Positions 1 to 7,989 are shown, numbered from the stretch's first letter. The stretch is 32,643 nucleotides of DNA from Clostridia bacterium (GCA_017397885.1 JAFQHQ010000174.1:1-32643), one strand, 5' to 3'. The notes: generated by a model not told the origin, from the sequence alone. Numbers and translations: made by a program.

Positions 1-840
1 GACAGACAGGATTTCTGGCACAAAGATTTCACACCAGTAAGATGCGAAACTCTCGGCGAATTCGACACCTACATGGGTCACGAAATCGCTCTCCAGATCA
101 AAAATGCAAAAGACAGAGGCGAAAAACTCGCTCTCATTCTCCCCGTTGGCCCCATGGGTATGTACAAATGGGCTGTATACTTCCTCAAAGCTTGGAACAT
201 AAAATGTGACCACGTGTACACATTCAACATGGACGAATGGGCAGATGCTGAAGGTAACACTCTTGCAGCTGACGATCCTTCCGCATTCCAGAATGCTATG
301 AAGCAGGCTCTCTTTAATCCTCTTGGTGAACTCACAGTTCCCGAAAATCAGAGAAACTTCGCTTCCAAAGAAAACCTTCCCACATATGCTGAAAAAATTG
401 CCAAACTCAAAGCTGAAGGTGCAAAACTCGGTCTTGTGTTCGGTATCGGCAGAATGTGCCACATCGCTTTCTGGGAACCCCAGTTCGGCGGCGAATTTGA
501 CACTGTTGAAGAATGGATGAGCCAGACACACCGCATTGGCGCTAAACTCCATCCCCTCACAATCGAACAGAATGCTATCACAAGCTTCAAATCAAGAACA
601 ACTCTCGTTCCTTGCACAGCTAACACCGTTGGACCCGGACTCATGTTCCAGGCTGATTTCATCATCGGTGGTTGTGACGGTACTTTTGGTCGTGGCATGC
701 AGTGGCAGGGCATGAGCTTCTGGATGACTCTCCGTTACGGTCCCGACAAATGGGTAACATCCAGCTTCATTCCCACACTTCCCGGAAAACTCTTCTACCT
801 TAAAGAGCTTGAAGGTCCCCTCGTGGCTGAATGTAACTAA
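1..840 (+). CDS. NagB-like glucosamine-6-phosphate deaminase/isomerase family protein (5' partial)
   Basis: The frame is open from base 1 to the TAA at 838-840, so the gene starts before the window; 279 codons are visible, about the length of a whole NagB (E. coli NagB is 266 residues). The NagB fold is recognisable from a phosphate-binding-like glycine segment ([10 protein letters not shown]), the VYTFNMDEW motif matching NagB TFNMDEY (Asp that acts in deamination), and [13 protein letters not shown] aligning with NagB G(I/V)GxDGHIAFNEP. The His and Glu of that second motif are kept but the usual Asp-Gly is Met-Cys, so the ring-opening site is altered and true GlcN6P deaminase activity is uncertain. 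Many C-ending codons (CTC, CCC, ATC) unlike later genes suggest high expression. A strong terminator follows directly. Family membership is fairly secure; the substrate is not. Confidence 0.8.
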   Translation, partial: DRQDFWHKDFTPVRCETLGEFDTYMGHEIALQIKNAKDRGEKLALILPVGPMGMYKWAVYFLKAWNIKCDHVYTFNMDEWADAEGNTLAADDPSAFQNAMKQALFNPLGELTVPENQRNFASKENLPTYAEKIAKLKAEGAKLGLVFGIGRMCHIAFWEPQFGGEFDTVEEWMSQTHRIGAKLHPLTIEQNAITSFKSRTTLVPCTANTVGPGLMFQADFIIGGCDGTFGRGMQWQGMSFWMTLRYGPDKWVTSSFIPTLPGKLFYLKELEGPLVAECN

Positions 841-851
841 TATTAATATTC

Positions 852-890
852 AAAAACCTCTGCATAGCATGACTGTGCAGAGGTTTTTTT
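852..890 (+). terminator. Rho-independent terminator of the NagB-like gene
   Basis: A 13-bp perfect stem (AAAAACCTCTGCA at 852-864 pairing with TGCAGAGGTTTTT at 876-888) encloses an 11-nt loop and ends in a run of T, 11 bases after the stop codon. Confidence 0.9.
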
Positions 891-928
891 AACTATTAAT
901 TTTCCGGATAGTATAACAATGAATATGG

Positions 929-954
929 CAAAAATTAAAGTTTAATTCACTTTA
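929..954 (-). terminator. Weak AT-rich terminator after mnmE
   Basis: On the minus strand TAAAGT (954-949) pairs with ACTTTA (941-936) and is followed by ATTTTT. The stem is only 6 bp and AT-rich, so this is a possible rather than a clear end of the mnmE transcript. Confidence 0.35.
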
Positions 955-970
955 GTGTCGGCCGTTAAAA

Positions 971-2347
971 CTATTTCCCTATGCAGAATTTGTGGAAAAT
1001 TTTATCTACAATTTCCTCAGAAACTGTCAGCCCTACAATTTCGCCCAAAGCCGAAATTGCTTCATCAAGATCAATAAACGTGGTATCCGGCGGAATGAGC
1101 GCCTCTACCGTTGAAATTGCTGAAGAAATCGCATTTTGAGCTTTTATGAGTGCATCTCGGTGACGGGCGTTCGTAATTACCGAAGAGCCGTCATTTGTAA
1201 GATCACCCATTTCGAACATATTCTTTATGGCGGTTTCCAATTCCAAAACGCCGGTTTCGGTTTTCACCGAAAATTCAATAACATGTTCAAAGTACGGTTC
1301 AAGCTCTTTTGACGAAATCTTATTCCCCGAATCGCACTTATTTATAAGTGCAATTCTTTTTTTATTACCTATGGTATCAATTATTTCAAAATCACGACTG
1401 TCAAGCTCTTTCTGAGCATCTGTCATAAAGATTATCAAGTCAGAGTTTTTAATATATTCCTTTGAGCGTTCCACGCCTATAGCTTCAACAGTATCTTTAG
1501 TTTCTCTTATTCCTGCTGTATCTGCAAGACGCAATGTAATATCACCAAGATTAACATATTCCTCAATGGCATCTCTCGTGGTACCTTCCACATCGGTAAC
1601 AATTGCTTTTTCAACACCCGAAAGGAGATTTAGCAACGATGATTTTCCCACATTGGGTTTACCGACAATCGCCGCCGGAATTCCGCTTCTTATGAGAAGA
1701 CCCGCATTTGAAGACTTAAGCAAGGTCGATATTTCGGAATGTATGTCACGAAGCTCCTGTTCAAACTGTTCATCGGTAAAATCTTCGAGACCTTCGTCGG
1801 GATAGTCAATAAGCACCTGTATGTTCGCACAAAGGGCTATGAGCCTTTCGCGAACATTGTTAATTTTATCCGAAAGAGCACCGCCAAGCTGATTTACCGA
1901 AATTTCCTGTTCCAAAGCTGTTTTTGATGTGATTATGTCGATTACCGCTTCTGCTTTACAAAGATCCATTTTACCGTTCAAAAAAGCTCTTTTAGTAAAT
2001 TCACCACGGTCGGCAAGTAAGGCTCCCGCCCTTAAAATCTCTTCAAGAATGGCTTTTGTAACCACCAGACCTCCATGACAGTTTATTTCACAAACATCCT
2101 CACCCGTAAAGGTTTTTGGTGCTTTCATAACAGAAACCAAAACCTCATCAATGACCTTATCATCCAATGACACAATTTTCCCGTGGTGAATTGTGTGAGT
2201 TGGACATTGGCTCAGTTTTTTTCTTGACGAAGCCTTGAAAATTTTGTCTGTAATTTCAATTGCATCTGTTCCGCTTATTCTGATTATCGATATGCCGCCG
2301 GTTCCATAGGGTGTGGATATGGCGGCTACTGTAGATGTGAGATCCAT
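971..2347 (-). CDS. mnmE: tRNA modification GTPase MnmE (TrmE/ThdF)
   Basis: MnmE works with MnmG to place the (carboxymethyl)aminomethyl group on C5 of the wobble uridine in tRNAs. The 458-residue protein has the N-terminal formyl-THF-binding dimerisation domain (STPYGTGGISIIRISG near residue 11), a helical domain with an inserted G domain, Walker A GKPNVGKS (229-236), GTTRD (255-259), DTAG (276-279) and NKCD (336-339), and the invariant C-terminal FCIGK with the catalytic Cys. A longer frame begins 13 codons upstream, but the ATG at 2347 has GGAGG 5 bases upstream and the family N-terminus, so it is the start. It is the last gene of the rpmH cluster; a hairpin-T signal lies between jag and mnmE. 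mnmG, often next, is not here. Confidence 0.97.
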   Translation of the reverse strand: MDLTSTVAAISTPYGTGGISIIRISGTDAIEITDKIFKASSRKKLSQCPTHTIHHGKIVSLDDKVIDEVLVSVMKAPKTFTGEDVCEINCHGGLVVTKAILEEILRAGALLADRGEFTKRAFLNGKMDLCKAEAVIDIITSKTALEQEISVNQLGGALSDKINNVRERLIALCANIQVLIDYPDEGLEDFTDEQFEQELRDIHSEISTLLKSSNAGLLIRSGIPAAIVGKPNVGKSSLLNLLSGVEKAIVTDVEGTTRDAIEEYVNLGDITLRLADTAGIRETKDTVEAIGVERSKEYIKNSDLIIFMTDAQKELDSRDFEIIDTIGNKKRIALINKCDSGNKISSKELEPYFEHVIEFSVKTETGVLELETAIKNMFEMGDLTNDGSSVITNARHRDALIKAQNAISSAISTVEALIPPDTTFIDLDEAISALGEIVGLTVSEEIVDKIFHKFCIGK

Positions 2348-2357
2348 GTTATCCTCC

Positions 2358-2392
2358 AAAAAAGGACTGCCGCATGATTTTTGCAACAGTCC
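2358..2392 (-). terminator. Hairpin terminator/attenuator between jag and mnmE
   Basis: On the minus strand GGACTGTTGC (2392-2383) pairs with GCGGCAGTCC (2373-2364), with two G-T pairs, a 9-nt loop and six T (2363-2358). It starts 20 bases after the jag stop and ends just before the mnmE ribosome binding site, so it probably reduces read-through into mnmE. Confidence 0.75.
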
Positions 2393-2412
2393 TGTGGTTG
2401 TGTTTTGAGTTA

Positions 2413-3039
2413 TTATTTGTTGTCTCTGGGTTTAAGAGCTATAACAACTTTACGGTTAATGCCTTGTCCCACACTGTAGGTTGTAACAGATTCGTGATCC
2501 TGAAGTGCAGAGTGAATGATTCTTCTTTCATATGCATTCATGGGCTCTAAGGTTGTGTTTCTTCTTGTGCGAACAACCTTATTTGCGAGCTTGTGAGCAA
2601 GACTCTCAAGAGCTTCATTTCTCTTTTCGCGGTAATTTTCGGCATCAAGTGACACTTTCATGAAATCACTGTCACCTCTATTTACCACGAGGCTTGTAAG
2701 GTGCTGAAGCGCATCAAGAGTTTCACCGCGTTTACCGATGACAATTCCCATATCGGGACCGGAGAGATTTACTCTCAATGTATCACCGTCGGTGCTTGTT
2801 TCAACATTCACTTCTTCGCCTGTGAGTTCGAATATTTTTGAAAGAAAATCTGTTGCTCTTTTTGAGCTGTTGGGATTTGCAGTAACTTTTACAACTGCGT
2901 CTTTGCTTCCTATTCCCAAAAAGCCTTTTGAACCTTCTTCAATAACTTCGATTACGGCATCACTTTCGTCAATGCCAAGTTCTTCGAGGGCAAGGGCAAT
3001 AGCTTCTTCTTTTGTCTTTGCACTTTTTTCTATTGTCAT
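2413..3039 (-). CDS. khpB: RNA-binding protein KhpB/Jag (SpoIIIJ-associated)
   Basis: Jag/KhpB is a cytoplasmic RNA-binding protein linked to cell elongation and division control in Firmicutes, usually encoded next to yidC. All three domains are visible in the 208 residues: Jag-N (about 1-52, with GFLGIGSKDAVVKV), a KH domain (about 78-143, with the GKRGETLDALQ loop) and an R3H domain (about 145-206, with RRIIH at 172-176). The ATG at 3039 has AGGAG 9 bases upstream; that site overlaps the last codons of yidC, whose stop is 6 bases away, so the two are translationally close and surely cotranscribed. Confidence 0.96.
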   Translation of the reverse strand: MTIEKSAKTKEEAIALALEELGIDESDAVIEVIEEGSKGFLGIGSKDAVVKVTANPNSSKRATDFLSKIFELTGEEVNVETSTDGDTLRVNLSGPDMGIVIGKRGETLDALQHLTSLVVNRGDSDFMKVSLDAENYREKRNEALESLAHKLANKVVRTRRNTTLEPMNAYERRIIHSALQDHESVTTYSVGQGINRKVVIALKPRDNK

Positions 3040-3045
3040 TTTTAA

Positions 3046-3975
3046 TTATCTCCTTTTTTTCTTGTCGCCGTGAAGCGCACTCTGTTTGCTTACTCTTTGA
3101 GCATGTTTTGCGTCAAGCTCAAGAGCAAATTTCTTGTTGTAATAGCCGTTCAGGAGAACAGTCTGTAAAATCGAAAATACGTTTGAAGCTATCCAGTAAA
3201 AGCCCATAGCCATGGGGAAACTGAATGTGAGAAATACTGTAAACACGGGCATAATGTATGTCATGGACTTCATCATGCCTTCGTTGTTCTGACTTCCCGG
3301 TGTTTTCTTTTGCTCGGGCGAAAGAATACGCTGAGGTTTTTGTTCTTCTTTCTTGTCCGCAGGTTTTTTGTTCATCCATGTAGTCACCTTGCTGGAAAGA
3401 TATGTTGTGATTCCGGCAAGGGCAGGAACAAACCATGTTGTCCATTCTTTAAGACTCGGAGTAACAGAAAGGTCAAAACCGCCCCAGAAGTTGAAGTTAA
3501 TACCGTATTCACTGCCGGCACCGTTGAGATAATGAGCAATACCAATCTGCTCCATACCTTTTTTCAAAGGTTCTCCGGCTGCGACAGCTGCCTCTTTGAA
3601 TCCTTTTATTTCTGCACCTGAAAGGTTAAACATGTTTGTAAGCGGTTCGCGGATTACTGCATAAAGTGCAAAAAGAATGAAAAGCTGAACAATCATAGGC
3701 AAGCATCCGCCCATGGGGCTTACGTTATATTCTTTGTAGAGCTTCATTGTCTCCTGACTGAGAAGCTGTTTGTCGTTTTTATACTTTTCCTGAAGTTTGG
3801 CAATTTCCGGCTGAATCCTCTGAGTTTTAATCATGGACTTTTGCTGTTTTAGGGTAAGCGGCAAAAGAATGATTTTTACTGCAAGAGTAAAGAGAATGAG
3901 TGCGAGACCGTAGTTTCCTACAAATTCATAAATCCAACCAAGAAGAATACCAAGGGGTTTTCTGAGAAAACTCAT
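3046..3975 (-). CDS. yidC: Membrane protein insertase YidC/SpoIIIJ (Oxa1 family)
   Basis: YidC inserts and folds membrane proteins with or without the Sec translocon. The 309-residue protein has hydrophobic segments near residues 20-40 (FTLAVKIILLPLTLKQQ, with the conserved basic residue in the groove helix), 95-110, 165-185 and a C-terminal pair around 240-275, the cytosolic helical loop QPEIAKLQEKYKND, and a basic tail ending KKKRR, which contacts ribosomes in this family. There is no lipobox, unlike B. subtilis SpoIIIJ; this is common in Clostridia. It lies 46 bases after yidD and directly before jag. The ATG at 3975 has GGAGG 8 bases upstream. Confidence 0.96.
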   Translation of the reverse strand: MSFLRKPLGILLGWIYEFVGNYGLALILFTLAVKIILLPLTLKQQKSMIKTQRIQPEIAKLQEKYKNDKQLLSQETMKLYKEYNVSPMGGCLPMIVQLFILFALYAVIREPLTNMFNLSGAEIKGFKEAAVAAGEPLKKGMEQIGIAHYLNGAGSEYGINFNFWGGFDLSVTPSLKEWTTWFVPALAGITTYLSSKVTTWMNKKPADKKEEQKPQRILSPEQKKTPGSQNNEGMMKSMTYIMPVFTVFLTFSFPMAMGFYWIASNVFSILQTVLLNGYYNKKFALELDAKHAQRVSKQSALHGDKKKRR

Positions 3976-4021
3976 TTTAAAATTCCTCCTGTAATTGAGT
4001 GGGATTCTCCATAACGAAATC

Positions 4022-4231
4022 CTACTTTAGCGGATCATATCCGCCTTTGTGAAAAGGATGACATTTGCAAATTCTTTTTACCGCGAGCCACGAACCCTTG
4101 CCTGCCCCGTATTTGGCAACAGCCTGTGCGGCATATTCGGAACAAGTGGGAAAAAAGCGGCAACAAGGTTTTTTGTAAGGCGAAATTGCCCTTTGATAAA
4201 ACTTTATGAGCGAAAGCACAACCTTTTTCAT
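4022..4231 (-). CDS. yidD: Membrane protein insertion efficiency factor YidD
   Basis: A 69-residue protein with the compact YidD signature: amphipathic N-terminus ([13 protein letters not shown]), the cysteine-rich [12 protein letters not shown] segment at about 23-34, and [15 protein letters not shown] at the end. YidD helps YidC-dependent insertion at the inner face of the membrane. Its ATG overlaps the rnpA stop in an ATGA arrangement, indicating translational coupling, and yidC follows. Confidence 0.95.
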   Translation of the reverse strand: MKKVVLSLIKFYQRAISPYKKPCCRFFPTCSEYAAQAVAKYGAGKGSWLAVKRICKCHPFHKGGYDPLK

Positions 4232-4557
4232 TTCAAAAGTTCCGCCTCTCTCAAACAGTCGTCAAGATCTTTTTGAATTTTGTCAAAAGGAGACCTCAAC
4301 GCCTTTGACCTTGCGGCAATAATGATGTTGTAGCCCGGTTTGATATCATCCTTGCGTGCACTGTAGACCGCACGCATGAGCCTTTTTAGTCTGTTTCTTA
4401 CCACTGCGCCGCCAAGTGCAGTTGACACAGTGATTCCAAGCTTACTTAGGGACTGACGATTTTTGTACCAATAAAAAACAAGGGTACCCGTCACGAGTTT
4501 TGCGCCTTTTTTGTAAGCGTAAGTAAATTCCCTGTTGAGTTTTACCGTATTTTTCAT
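4228..4557 (-). CDS. rnpA: Ribonuclease P protein component
   Basis: RnpA is the protein subunit of RNase P, which matures tRNA 5' ends. The 109 residues show the family start with [10 protein letters not shown] and the RNR signature RNRLKR (54-59) followed by LMRAVY. GGAGGA lies about 10 bases upstream of the ATG. It sits between rpmH and yidD in the canonical order; a terminator-like hairpin separates it from rpmH, so it probably depends on partial read-through or processing. Confidence 0.96.
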   Translation of the reverse strand: MKNTVKLNREFTYAYKKGAKLVTGTLVFYWYKNRQSLSKLGITVSTALGGAVVRNRLKRLMRAVYSARKDDIKPGYNIIIAARSKALRSPFDKIQKDLDDCLREAELLK

Positions 4558-4604
4558 AAATTAGCATTCCTCCGGGATTTTGCCACACAAAAATATCTCA
4601 TATG

Positions 4605-4632
4605 GCAAAAAAGACCACTCAACGGTGGTCTT
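4605..4632 (-). terminator. Partial terminator between rpmH and rnpA
   Basis: On the minus strand AAGACCAC (4632-4625) and GTGGTCTT (4618-4611) form an 8-bp stem with a 6-nt loop, followed by T's to 4607. It starts 14 bases after the rpmH stop, consistent with making far more L34 mRNA than rnpA mRNA. Confidence 0.8.
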
Positions 4633-4645
4633 CTCAAAATCAAAA

Positions 4646-4780
4646 TTAAGCTGAAAGTACTTTTCTGCCTTTTAATCTTCTGCGAGCGAGAACCTTTCTG
4701 CCGTTAGCTGTGCTCATTCTTGCTCTGAAGCCGTGAACTTTGCTTCTGTGTCTAACGTTAGGCTGATATGTTCTTTTCAT
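4646..4780 (-). CDS. rpmH: 50S ribosomal protein L34
   Basis: The 44-residue product begins MKRTYQPN and is Arg/Lys-rich ([19 protein letters not shown]), the unmistakable L34 sequence, complete at usual length. A longer 83-residue frame opens upstream, but GAGGAGG lies 8 bases before the ATG at 4780 and the homology starts there, so the extension is not coding. It is the first gene of the cluster, served by a consensus promoter and a leader of about 96 bases. Confidence 0.97.
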   Translation of the reverse strand: MKRTYQPNVRHRSKVHGFRARMSTANGRKVLARRRLKGRKVLSA

Positions 4781-4876
4781 ATTGCTACACCTCCTCAATT
4801 TGCACTTGAAATTTATTTTAAGTGCCGTCCTTTGCCAATAAAGCGGCAAATAAAAACCTATAGTGATTACAAACCA
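4781..4876 (-). promoter_or_regulatory. rpmH 5' leader with two stem-loops
   Basis: Between the predicted transcription start and the rpmH start codon the leader holds two hairpins: TTTGCC/GGCAAA (4850-4845 with 4836-4831, 8-nt loop) and GCACTT/AAGTGC (4825-4820 with 4807-4802, 12-nt loop), the second ending just before the GAGGAGG site. The pairing is visible; a regulatory role is only inferred. Confidence 0.4.
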
Positions 4877-4882
4877 TCTAAA

Positions 4883-4911
4883 ATTATATACTAACAAACG
4901 GATTTTGTCAA
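4883..4911 (-). promoter_or_regulatory. Consensus housekeeping promoter of rpmH
   Basis: On the minus strand TTGACA (4911-4906), a 17-bp spacer and TATAAT (4888-4883) form a perfect sigma-70/sigma-A promoter, giving a start near 4876. The -35 box lies inside the inverted repeat that follows malQ. Confidence 0.85.
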
Positions 4912-4939
4912 TAAAAATTTTTCAAAAAGGCAAAATCCG
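4899..4939 (-). terminator. Possible malQ terminator stem-loop
   Basis: CGGATTTTG (4939-4931 on the minus strand) pairs with CAAAATCCG (4907-4899) around a 23-nt AT-rich loop 11 bases after the malQ stop. The T run after it is broken (TTTGTTAG), so termination may be incomplete; the element overlaps the rpmH promoter. Confidence 0.45.
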
Positions 4940-4950
4940 CTGTTTTTTTG

Positions 4951-6387
4951 TTATCTTTTATAAATGAAATTAAACCGTTTGTATTTTTCTGTGTTAATTT
5001 CACCAAGTTGCGATGCGGTTATTCTGAACTGCCAATTACCGTCTGCCTTACCGGGAATGTTTATGCGAGTGTCAGAACCATAGCCCAAAAGGTCCTGGAT
5101 GGGAAGTATAACTATACCTGCGTTAGATGCAAACACGGTTCTTACAATGCTGTCGTAGCCGTTGTTCCAGTCCGGTGAAAGATATCCGCAGTACTCCAAA
5201 AGCTCCGTTCTGTCTTTTTCGCCAAGTTCCCATACATATCCAAGAAGAGTATTGTTATCGTGAGTACCGGTGTAGGCAACACAGTTTTGAATGTAATTAT
5301 GGGGTTTGTGAGGGGTGTCGGATGAATCCGGGAAACCAAACTGCAACACTCTCATGCCGGGAAAGCCTGAATATTTCACAAGGTCATTAACCTCTTCGGT
5401 AATCATGCCAAGATCTTCGGCAATTACAAGTCGGTCTCCTTTAATCTCATTTATTTTATCTACAAAATCCTTACCCGGCCCCTGTATCCATTTGCCGCCT
5501 TTGGCATTTTCGGCATCTGCCGGAACGCTCCAGTAGGATTCAACCGCTCTGAAATGGTCAATTCGTACTCCGTCAAAGAGTTCAAACATGTTTTCCATTC
5601 GAGCTATCCACCATGAAAAACCGTCCTTTTTCATCTCCTGCCAGTTATAGAGCGGATTTCCCCAAAGTTGACCGTCCGGGCAAAAATAATCGGGCGGAAC
5701 TCCCGCGACTGATTTTGGATTGCCGCCGTCGTCAAGTTCAAAAAGCTCTTTATTTCCCCACACATCTGCCGAGTCGTAGGAAACATAAAAAGGTATATCG
5801 CCGATGATTTTTATGCCTTTTGAATTTGCATATGTTTTTATTGCTGACCATTGGGTAAAAAATTCATATTGAATAAACTGCCACACATAAAGCATTTCTT
5901 TATCGGGAATGTCTGTTTCCCATTCGTTCCAGCATTTTTCGTCATTGGCACTTTTTAGCGCCATAAAATTACAAAACTGATTGATGTAGGGGTGAACTTC
6001 TGTGAATTTTGCAATTTTTTGGCGCAGAGAAATGTCGGCTCTTGATGCCGCCTTCGAAAGAAGCGCTACTCTTGTGTGATAAAGACGGACATATTCACAG
6101 CTGTATGGTGTCTGCTGACGAGCCGATTCAAGTTCATCGGAAGTAATAAGACCCTCATTTGCAAGAGTCGGCAAATCCACAAAATACGGATTTCCGCCAA
6201 ATGCCGAATAGGATTTATAGGGGGAATTGCATTCGTCAATCATGCAAAATGGCAAAACCTGCCACCACGAAAACCCTGCCGAAACAAGAAAATCCACAAA
6301 TTTTTTCGCTTCATCGCCAAAACTTCCGCAGGAATATTCGCCCCACAGAGATGAAATGTGCATAAGCACTCCGCTCGAACGTTTCAT
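4951..6387 (-). CDS. malQ: 4-alpha-glucanotransferase (amylomaltase, GH77)
   Basis: MalQ transfers alpha-1,4-glucan segments between malto-oligosaccharides in the cytoplasm. The 478 residues carry the family N-terminus (MKRSSGVLMHISSL), SAFGGNPYFVDL near 61, and the three GH77 catalytic acids: nucleophile Asp277 in GVRIDHFRA, acid/base Glu324 in AEDLG and Asp377 in GTHDNNT. An earlier ATG lies six codons upstream, but it has no ribosome binding site and the homology begins at 6387. It sits where dnaA is often found relative to rpmH in Firmicutes, on the same strand as the cluster but with its own consensus promoter. Confidence 0.95.
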   Translation of the reverse strand: MKRSSGVLMHISSLWGEYSCGSFGDEAKKFVDFLVSAGFSWWQVLPFCMIDECNSPYKSYSAFGGNPYFVDLPTLANEGLITSDELESARQQTPYSCEYVRLYHTRVALLSKAASRADISLRQKIAKFTEVHPYINQFCNFMALKSANDEKCWNEWETDIPDKEMLYVWQFIQYEFFTQWSAIKTYANSKGIKIIGDIPFYVSYDSADVWGNKELFELDDGGNPKSVAGVPPDYFCPDGQLWGNPLYNWQEMKKDGFSWWIARMENMFELFDGVRIDHFRAVESYWSVPADAENAKGGKWIQGPGKDFVDKINEIKGDRLVIAEDLGMITEEVNDLVKYSGFPGMRVLQFGFPDSSDTPHKPHNYIQNCVAYTGTHDNNTLLGYVWELGEKDRTELLEYCGYLSPDWNNGYDSIVRTVFASNAGIVILPIQDLLGYGSDTRINIPGKADGNWQFRITASQLGEINTEKYKRFNFIYKR

Positions 6388-6471
6388 ATCAAAACAACCT
6401 TTCATGAATAATATTGCATTATTGTAACAATTGTAATCTGTTTGTAAAAAAAGTTATCCACATTTTCCAAT

Positions 6472-6500
6472 ATTATACTCTAAATCAGTAAATATGTCAA
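6472..6500 (-). promoter_or_regulatory. Consensus promoter of malQ
   Basis: On the minus strand TTGACA (6500-6495), a 17-bp spacer and TATAAT (6477-6472) match the housekeeping consensus exactly. The predicted start near 6465 is immediately followed by the DnaA box at 6462-6454, so DnaA binding could block it. Confidence 0.8.
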
Positions 6501-6726
6501 TTTCAAGGTGTAAAACAGTGAGTTTTCCACCGAATTATTCACTTTATCCACATCTTTGTCGGAAAATGTTTGAAAATATTTATGGATTATTTTCCGCTTT
6601 TTATGGAAAAATGACTCAAATTTTAAACTGTTTGTACTAAATTGTAAATTCATCGTTAAACAATCGACAAAATAACTAACATTGAATTTTGAGACATAAT
6701 ATTGCCAAAAATGGCTACACAGTCAA

Positions 6727-6755
6727 TTGAAAATACATTGATTTTGTGATATTTT
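6727..6755 (+). promoter_or_regulatory. Possible promoter of the MFS gene
   Basis: TTGAAA (6727-6732), a 17-bp spacer and TATTTT (6750-6755) lie about 38 bases upstream of the MFS start codon. Both boxes are imperfect, and AT-rich sequence makes chance matches likely. Confidence 0.4.
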
Positions 6756-6792
6756 GTAATTGTACAAATTAATAAACTTTAGGGTGATACAC

Positions 6793-7989
6793 ATGACAAA
6801 CTCAACAAAATATCAGGTTGTGAGTGCTTTAATGCCCACAGTCTCACTTTTTGCATCGGGCAGTTACATTCAGACATTTTTGTCGGAATCGAAGATTTCT
6901 CTTTCGGCAATAAGCACCTTTACCTCCGCATTAAGCCTGGTACAGATTATTGTTATGATTATTAATATTTTTGCAGTTGACCGCATAAAAAACGTGCTCC
7001 GGTTTCAGAAGGTTCTGATGATTGGTTGCTTCATTGGTTGCGCTGCTCTTGTTCCGGCGTGTCTCGCCCATGACATAAACGGCAAACTTTTCGGATATAT
7101 TGTAGCTGTGTGCCTTGTTGTTAACGCTGTTATGGGTTTGTATAATGTGTTATCGTTCAAAATGGCATACCATGTTGTGAATATGGACGAGTATTCGGCA
7201 ATTACAAATAATATATCCATCGTAAGCGGAATACTTGCAATAATTATCGGTATGATAATTTCGCAGCTGGCATATGTGACCGACTTTTCCAATGTTATGA
7301 TCGGCGGATTTGTCATTTGCATGCTGTTTTGTTTGCTTTCGGCATTTTTTACTGCATCAATGAAACCAAATACCGGTTACCGCGAAGAAAAAAATAGAGG
7401 TAGATTTTCGTTTACACTTCTTAAAAAGCGGGAGTTTACATATTTTTATATTCCCAATCTGATAAGGGGGCTTTCCATGAGTGCTGTGAATGTTATGCCT
7501 CTCATATTTGTGAAAAGCATCAGCTCCAATTCCGCAGCAATAAGCATGCTGGTAAACATCATGTCGATTTCGACTATAGCCGGATGTATTCTCTATAGGT
7601 TGATTGTAAAGAAGGTGAAAACCGTAACAGTATATTTCGTAAGCAGTGTGGCAATCTTTCTCTTTATGCCGGCTTTGCTTTTGGGTTACAGCATAGCGGT
7701 ATTTTATGTGTTTTATTTCTTTCTTGGTCTTTTTTACAACATAAACGCCGTTGCGGCAGCCGTATATCCTGCAGAATATGTTGAATATGACCACATAGGA
7801 ACATACACCTCGGTTCGACTTATTATTCTTACCATCGGCCAGGCGGCAGGCGCATATATAATAGGTATTGTTATTAACTCCATTCCTTCCCTTGCAATAC
7901 TTTTGGTGTGTGCAATTTTGCAACTGGCTTCAGGTATCGCATTTTGGAAATATAAAAACCAACCCGCCACCGACACGGAACAAGCATGA
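6793..7989 (+). CDS. Major facilitator superfamily (MFS) transporter
   Basis: A 398-residue protein made almost wholly of hydrophobic segments, about 12 membrane helices with short polar loops and a longer basic loop near residues 185-205 between the two halves, as in MFS carriers. The loop after helix 2 (VDRIKN, near residue 63) resembles the degenerate MFS signature. The ATG at 6793 is preferred over an earlier in-frame ATG because AGGGTGAT lies 4-6 bases upstream. The gene stands alone between the origin-like gap and a bidirectional terminator. The substrate cannot be read from sequence; the neighbouring ABC exporter and sugar genes do not settle it. Confidence 0.8.
   Translation: MTNSTKYQVVSALMPTVSLFASGSYIQTFLSESKISLSAISTFTSALSLVQIIVMIINIFAVDRIKNVLRFQKVLMIGCFIGCAALVPACLAHDINGKLFGYIVAVCLVVNAVMGLYNVLSFKMAYHVVNMDEYSAITNNISIVSGILAIIIGMIISQLAYVTDFSNVMIGGFVICMLFCLLSAFFTASMKPNTGYREEKNRGRFSFTLLKKREFTYFYIPNLIRGLSMSAVNVMPLIFVKSISSNSAAISMLVNIMSISTIAGCILYRLIVKKVKTVTVYFVSSVAIFLFMPALLLGYSIAVFYVFYFFLGLFYNINAVAAAVYPAEYVEYDHIGTYTSVRLIILTIGQAAGAYIIGIVINSIPSLAILLVCAILQLASGIAFWKYKNQPATDTEQA

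Larger units (their letters stand above)
6388..6792. other. Gene-free AT-rich region with DnaA boxes; candidate oriC
   Basis: This 405-bp gap between divergent malQ and the MFS gene contains two perfect DnaA boxes TTATCCACA in the same orientation at 6454-6462 and 6544-6552, and a weaker TTTTCCACC at 6523-6531. The flanking sequence to about 6760 is very AT-rich. Its position, one gene from the rpmH-rnpA-yidC-jag-mnmE cluster that borders oriC in many Firmicutes, supports an origin role. dnaA is not adjacent, and the box number is small for a complete origin, so the call is an inference. Confidence 0.5.

Noticed and set aside
4781-4897. A 39-codon N-terminal extension of L34
   Set aside because: The L34 homology and a GAGGAGG site both mark the internal ATG at 4780; the extension covers the leader and part of the -10 region.
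6523-6590. Further DnaA boxes (TTTTCCACC at 6523, TATGGATTA at 6582)
   Set aside because: Each differs from the consensus at two positions; in AT-rich DNA that is too weak to count, so only the two exact boxes are used as evidence.
7357-7923. A 188-codon frame on the minus strand opposite the MFS gene
   Set aside because: It is a shadow of the MFS reading frame; its residues are cysteine- and tyrosine-rich noise without a recognisable domain.
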